Source of the DNA: Bacteroidales bacterium
GTDB taxonomy: Bacteria > Bacteroidota > Bacteroidia > Bacteroidales > BM520
NCBI GenBank assembly: GCA_023230285.1
Contig: JALNXP010000086.1
Span: forward strand, 1 to 8,847
DNA length: 8,847 nucleotides
Direction: 5' to 3'
In this document: positions 6,887 to 8,847 of the stretch, piece by piece
Numbering within the stretch: position 1 is the first letter of the stretch
How the letters are laid out: each line of letters opens with the position of its first letter
Position numbers and translations under genes: made by a program
Notes under the pieces: model-generated
Database searches by the model: none
The model's input: the letters and a program-made list of their open reading frames with translations, nothing else
Told to the model about the DNA's origin: nothing

Positions 6887-6894
6887 CAAAGATA
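6887..6894 (-). promoter_or_regulatory. Promoter -7 element of the perR-rbr operon
   Basis: The minus strand reads TATCTTTG followed by C, an exact TAnnTTTG match 36 bp upstream of the perR ATG. No convincing TTTG occurs 19-21 bp further upstream. The nearby palindrome at 6859-6871 supports this as the regulated promoter. Confidence 0.6.
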
Positions 6895-6972
6895 TGACGA
6901 TTTTGTTATATCTGTTCGTTTTTGTGACATTTTAACATGAGGTGGATTCAAGTGTGGATTTATTAGCATTGC

Positions 6973-7014
6973 AAAATAATATATTTTCATATATTAAAAA
7001 AAATATATTATTTT
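6973..7014. repeat. 15-bp AT-only inverted repeat upstream of the protease gene
   Basis: AAAATAATATATTTT (6973-6987) and its exact reverse complement (7000-7014) are separated by 12 bp. TTGC before the first arm and GCAA after the second extend the pairing across a 2-nt bulge. The right arm overlaps the putative -7 element of the C10 protease gene. All 15 paired bases are A or T in a very AT-rich gap, so chance cannot be excluded. Confidence 0.4.
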
Positions 7015-7016
7015 TG
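7009..7016 (+). promoter_or_regulatory. Possible -7 element of the C10 protease gene
   Basis: TATTTTTG matches TAnnTTTG and lies 75 bp upstream of the ATG at 7092, implying an AT-rich leader of roughly 65 nt. No TTG is present at the expected -33 distance. The call is tentative because the surrounding sequence is nearly all A/T. Confidence 0.35.
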
Positions 7017-7091
7017 GCAAAAAAATTACAGTATGCGTTTTAGTATATCGTATTTGAATATCAGTAACATTTTATTAGTAAATAAAAAAAC

Positions 7092-8492
7092 ATGAAAAAA
7101 ATTCTATGTTTAATTATTATGATGTTTTCGATGTCGTGTTTTGCGCAACAGATTACATCTCAGGATGCCCTGCAAATAGCTGTATCTTTATTCAAAAAGC
7201 AAAACTTTAACAATTCCGTTGAGGCGATTACCCCTTATAACAACGCTGAAGGTGAAACGTTGTATTTTATCGTCAACGCAAGTCCGGCGAGTTATGCCAT
7301 TATCTCTGCCACTGAGCTTGTTAATCCTGTAATTGCATGGTCGGTCACTTCACAATTTGATGCAGAAATGCCTTTTGCAAAAATACTCGAAGTTGATATA
7401 GAACATAGGATATTGCTATATTCAATGTTGACAGAGAATCAAAAACATGACATTCAGGAGCAATGGATTTCATTGAGAAACAGCGAATATCGTCATCCCG
7501 CAGTACAGTCTTGGCCTGAAGAAGGCACTACGGCAAGCGGTGGCTGGATTGAGACTCTTTGGACTCAGACATTTCCATATAATATTATGTGTCCGATGGA
7601 TTCTGTAACCAATTCACGTAGCTATGCAGGTTGTCCGGCTATTGTTATGGGACAGATTATCAATTATCTTAAAACGACCATGTGTACTCGTTTTGACGAT
7701 AATGACGATTATCATCACAATTATAGTGGGCGAAACTATAACATTGATGATGATGCCGAACTTATTGATTTTCCGTCTTTTCCTGAACTAAACATTTGGC
7801 TTGATTCAATTGATGTAGTATTTAACGCCGGTAAAGATGCCACAGATTCTTTAGCCGCTGCTATTGTCTTTGCTTGTGGTACAGCATGTACACAAGTCTA
7901 TACTTCGATTGGGTCTGGTACTTTTGCTGTCAGTCAAGCTTTCGAAGCATATAAACGATTTGGCTTTGATAAGTGCGAGCTTTACGAAACTACTGATCCT
8001 GCGATGTATGCCAAACTTATCAGCAACATGAAAAACGGTTTTCCCGCACATCTTGCTGTTGTGGATGCCGCTTGGCAGACAGGGCATAACGTAGCAGTTG
8101 ACGGTTATAGAGAAGACGGGTATTACCACATCAACTTCGGTTGGGGCGGCTCCTGTAATGGATGGTGGTTGATACCTGATCCTAATTTCCCTTACAGTTT
8201 AAGCGTCCTCGAAGGTATAGTCCTTGATATTATTCCTGATAATATCGGAGTAACAGAGATTACTCATGAAAATAATACGATTTTTTACCCTAATCCTGCT
8301 GATGACATGATATATCTGAAAGACAATTTAGTTACAAACAGCAAGTATTTTATTTACAGTATTAACGGTCAAAAAGTACAATCAGGATTTACTGATGGAA
8401 ATATTTTTATCGGCAATCTTAAAAACGGACTTTATATACTGAAATTGCAAACAGCAGGAGAAATTAGCTGTACCAAGTTGATAATAAGATAG
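7092..8492 (+). CDS. Secreted C10 family (streptopain-like) cysteine protease with T9SS sorting domain
   Basis: This is predicted to be an extracellular papain-fold protease of MEROPS family C10 (SpeB, interpain and the P. gingivalis PrtT group). The 466 residues comprise a signal peptide (1-18, cut near CFA-Q), a propeptide of about 20-140 beginning with the typical QITSQDALQIA pattern, the catalytic domain (about 150-382) and a C-terminal T9SS type A sorting domain (about 392-466, with FYPNPADD and GLYILKL). In the catalytic domain LWTQTFPYNIMCP (156-168) is the conserved start of the mature region, YAGCPA carries nucleophile C181, GHNVAVDGY carries H332, and HINFGWGG (346-353) supplies N348 and W351. 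The enzyme is likely made as an inactive zymogen, exported by Sec and then the T9SS, and activated by propeptide removal. The gene is divergent from the perR operon and precedes corA on the same strand, separated by hairpins. Family and export route are firm; substrate is unknown. Confidence 0.93.
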   Translation: MKKILCLIIMMFSMSCFAQQITSQDALQIAVSLFKKQNFNNSVEAITPYNNAEGETLYFIVNASPASYAIISATELVNPVIAWSVTSQFDAEMPFAKILEVDIEHRILLYSMLTENQKHDIQEQWISLRNSEYRHPAVQSWPEEGTTASGGWIETLWTQTFPYNIMCPMDSVTNSRSYAGCPAIVMGQIINYLKTTMCTRFDDNDDYHHNYSGRNYNIDDDAELIDFPSFPELNIWLDSIDVVFNAGKDATDSLAAAIVFACGTACTQVYTSIGSGTFAVSQAFEAYKRFGFDKCELYETTDPAMYAKLISNMKNGFPAHLAVVDAAWQTGHNVAVDGYREDGYYHINFGWGGSCNGWWLIPDPNFPYSLSVLEGIVLDIIPDNIGVTEITHENNTIFYPNPADDMIYLKDNLVTNSKYFIYSINGQKVQSGFTDGNIFIGNLKNGLYILKLQTAGEISCTKLIIR

Positions 8493-8537
8493 TTTACAAG
8501 TTTACGACCCCTTTTGAGCCGACATATTTACAAAGTA

Positions 8538-8558
8538 GTAAACGGCACGCCGTTTTAC
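8538..8558 (+). terminator. Hairpin downstream of the C10 protease gene
   Basis: GTAAACGGC (8538-8546) pairs with GCCGTTTTAC (8549-8558) with one bulged T and a tight turn, 45 bp after the protease stop. It is GC-rich at the tip but is not followed by a long T run, so it may be a terminator or a conserved intergenic hairpin. Confidence 0.4.
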
Positions 8559-8580
8559 ATGGTTCATTCTATTCTATCAA

Positions 8581-8604
8581 GCTGTTGTTCCTATGGAACA
8601 AAGC
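8581..8604 (+). terminator. Second hairpin before the corA promoter
   Basis: TTGTTCC (8585-8591) and GGAACAA (8595-8601) form a 7-bp stem with loop TAT, extended by GCT/AGC past a bulged G. It ends before the corA promoter, so it most likely belongs to the end of the protease transcript. The following bases (ATGTTTATGG) are not a strong U tract. Confidence 0.4.
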
Positions 8605-8622
8605 ATGTTTATGGCAAAATTA

Positions 8623-8653
8623 TTGTTTGTCAATTATATTTTATCTAACTTTG
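8623..8653 (+). promoter_or_regulatory. Promoter of corA
   Basis: TAACTTTG at 8646-8653, followed by C, is an exact match to the Bacteroidetes -7 element. TTG at 8623-8625 lies 20 bp upstream, the expected -33 spacing. This puts the transcript start at about 8660, which excludes the in-frame ATGs at 8593, 8605 and 8611 and supports translation from 8680. Confidence 0.65.
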
Positions 8654-8679
8654 CTGCCCGTATTGCTAAAGAAAATATT

Positions 8680-8847
8680 ATGGCTCGATTGATTAAATCC
8701 TATAAAGAGGATATTGGTGCATCTCCTGACGACATCTCTTTCCATGGAGAAAAAAAAGAAGATTTTATCAGACTGAGAATTATAAATTATAATCCTGATA
8801 AATTGTTGGAAAAAACTGTTAAAGATGTTGATGAAGCTGTATCATAT
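8680..8847 (+). CDS. corA: CorA family magnesium/cobalt transporter, N-terminal part (runs off right edge)
   Basis: Only the first 56 codons are present, beginning MARLIKSYKEDIGASPDD and open to the window edge. They resemble the N-terminal cytoplasmic domain of CorA. In the Thermotoga CorA recalled from memory, GLPPGTLVYTG...EDFEIEVMNYS...DVESVLPF lines up with GASPDDISFHG...EDFIRLRIINYN...DVDEAVSY here. Full-length CorA is about 350 residues and forms a pentameric inner-membrane channel for Mg2+; its two C-terminal transmembrane helices with the GMN motif lie outside the window. The reading frame is open upstream to 8542, with in-frame ATGs at 8593, 8605 and 8611, but 8680 is chosen because the promoter lies between them and because the family similarity begins about there. 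Identification from a short fragment is good but not certain. Confidence 0.75.
   Translation, partial: MARLIKSYKEDIGASPDDISFHGEKKEDFIRLRIINYNPDKLLEKTVKDVDEAVSY

Noticed and set aside
7851..8129. Minus-strand frame of 92 codons within the C10 protease gene
   Set aside because: It overlaps the catalytic domain of a clear gene and has no features of its own.
8593..8679. In-frame upstream ATGs (8593, 8605, 8611) that would lengthen the CorA product by up to 29 residues
   Set aside because: An exact -7 element with a correctly spaced TTG lies inside this stretch (8623-8653), and similarity to CorA begins near the ATG at 8680.

Overview
The window looks like a chromosomal segment of an anaerobic, AT-rich Bacteroidota bacterium, most likely of the order Bacteroidales. 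Three observations support this. Two exported proteins end in type IX secretion (T9SS) sorting domains. Several promoters match the Bacteroidetes -7 consensus TAnnTTTG, with little sign of Shine-Dalgarno sites. The housekeeping genes (AMP nucleosidase, PerR-type regulator, reverse rubrerythrin, CorA) are of the types typical of this group. No tRNA, rRNA, CRISPR array, insertion sequence or phage gene was seen.

Layout from left to right: (1) 1-453, minus strand: the N-terminal part of AMP nucleosidase (amn), running off the left edge. (2) 454-521: a compact divergent promoter region. (3) 522-2597, plus: a lipoprotein GH29 alpha-L-fucosidase with carbohydrate-binding-type accessory domains and a perfect 21-bp in-frame tandem duplication. 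(4) 2604-3014, minus: a small protein made of four exact 25-residue repeats with an invariant Trp-Leu and Gly, ending 6 bp from the fucosidase stop. (5) 3071-5656, minus: a large secreted T9SS protein whose core is homologous to peptide-N-glycosidase F (PNGase F), preceded by a LamG-like and two Ig-like domains. (6) 5864-6850, minus: a two-gene peroxide-stress operon, perR then reverse rubrerythrin, with a PerR-box-like palindrome at its promoter. (7) 7092-8492, plus: a secreted C10 (streptopain-like) cysteine protease with a T9SS tail. (8) 8680-8847, plus: the start of a CorA magnesium transporter, running off the right edge.

Three of the genes encode exported enzymes that could act on the same substrates, host or dietary glycoproteins. 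The fucosidase would trim the glycans, the glycoamidase homologue would release N-glycans, and the C10 protease would digest the polypeptide. They lie on both strands with housekeeping genes between them and no SusC/SusD pair is present. This is therefore a loose functional neighbourhood, not a classical polysaccharide utilisation locus.

The most notable point is the PNGase F homologue. It keeps the equivalents of catalytic D60 and E206, but has valine in place of E118, has lost both cysteines of the disulfide flanking E206, and carries an extra four-cysteine insertion. Its substrate or activity may differ from true PNGase F.

No gene-free stretch exceeds 300 bases. The larger gaps are 5657-5863 (PNGase-gene promoter and the operon terminator), 6851-7091 (divergent perR and protease promoters with an AT-rich inverted repeat) and 8493-8679 (two hairpins and the corA promoter).
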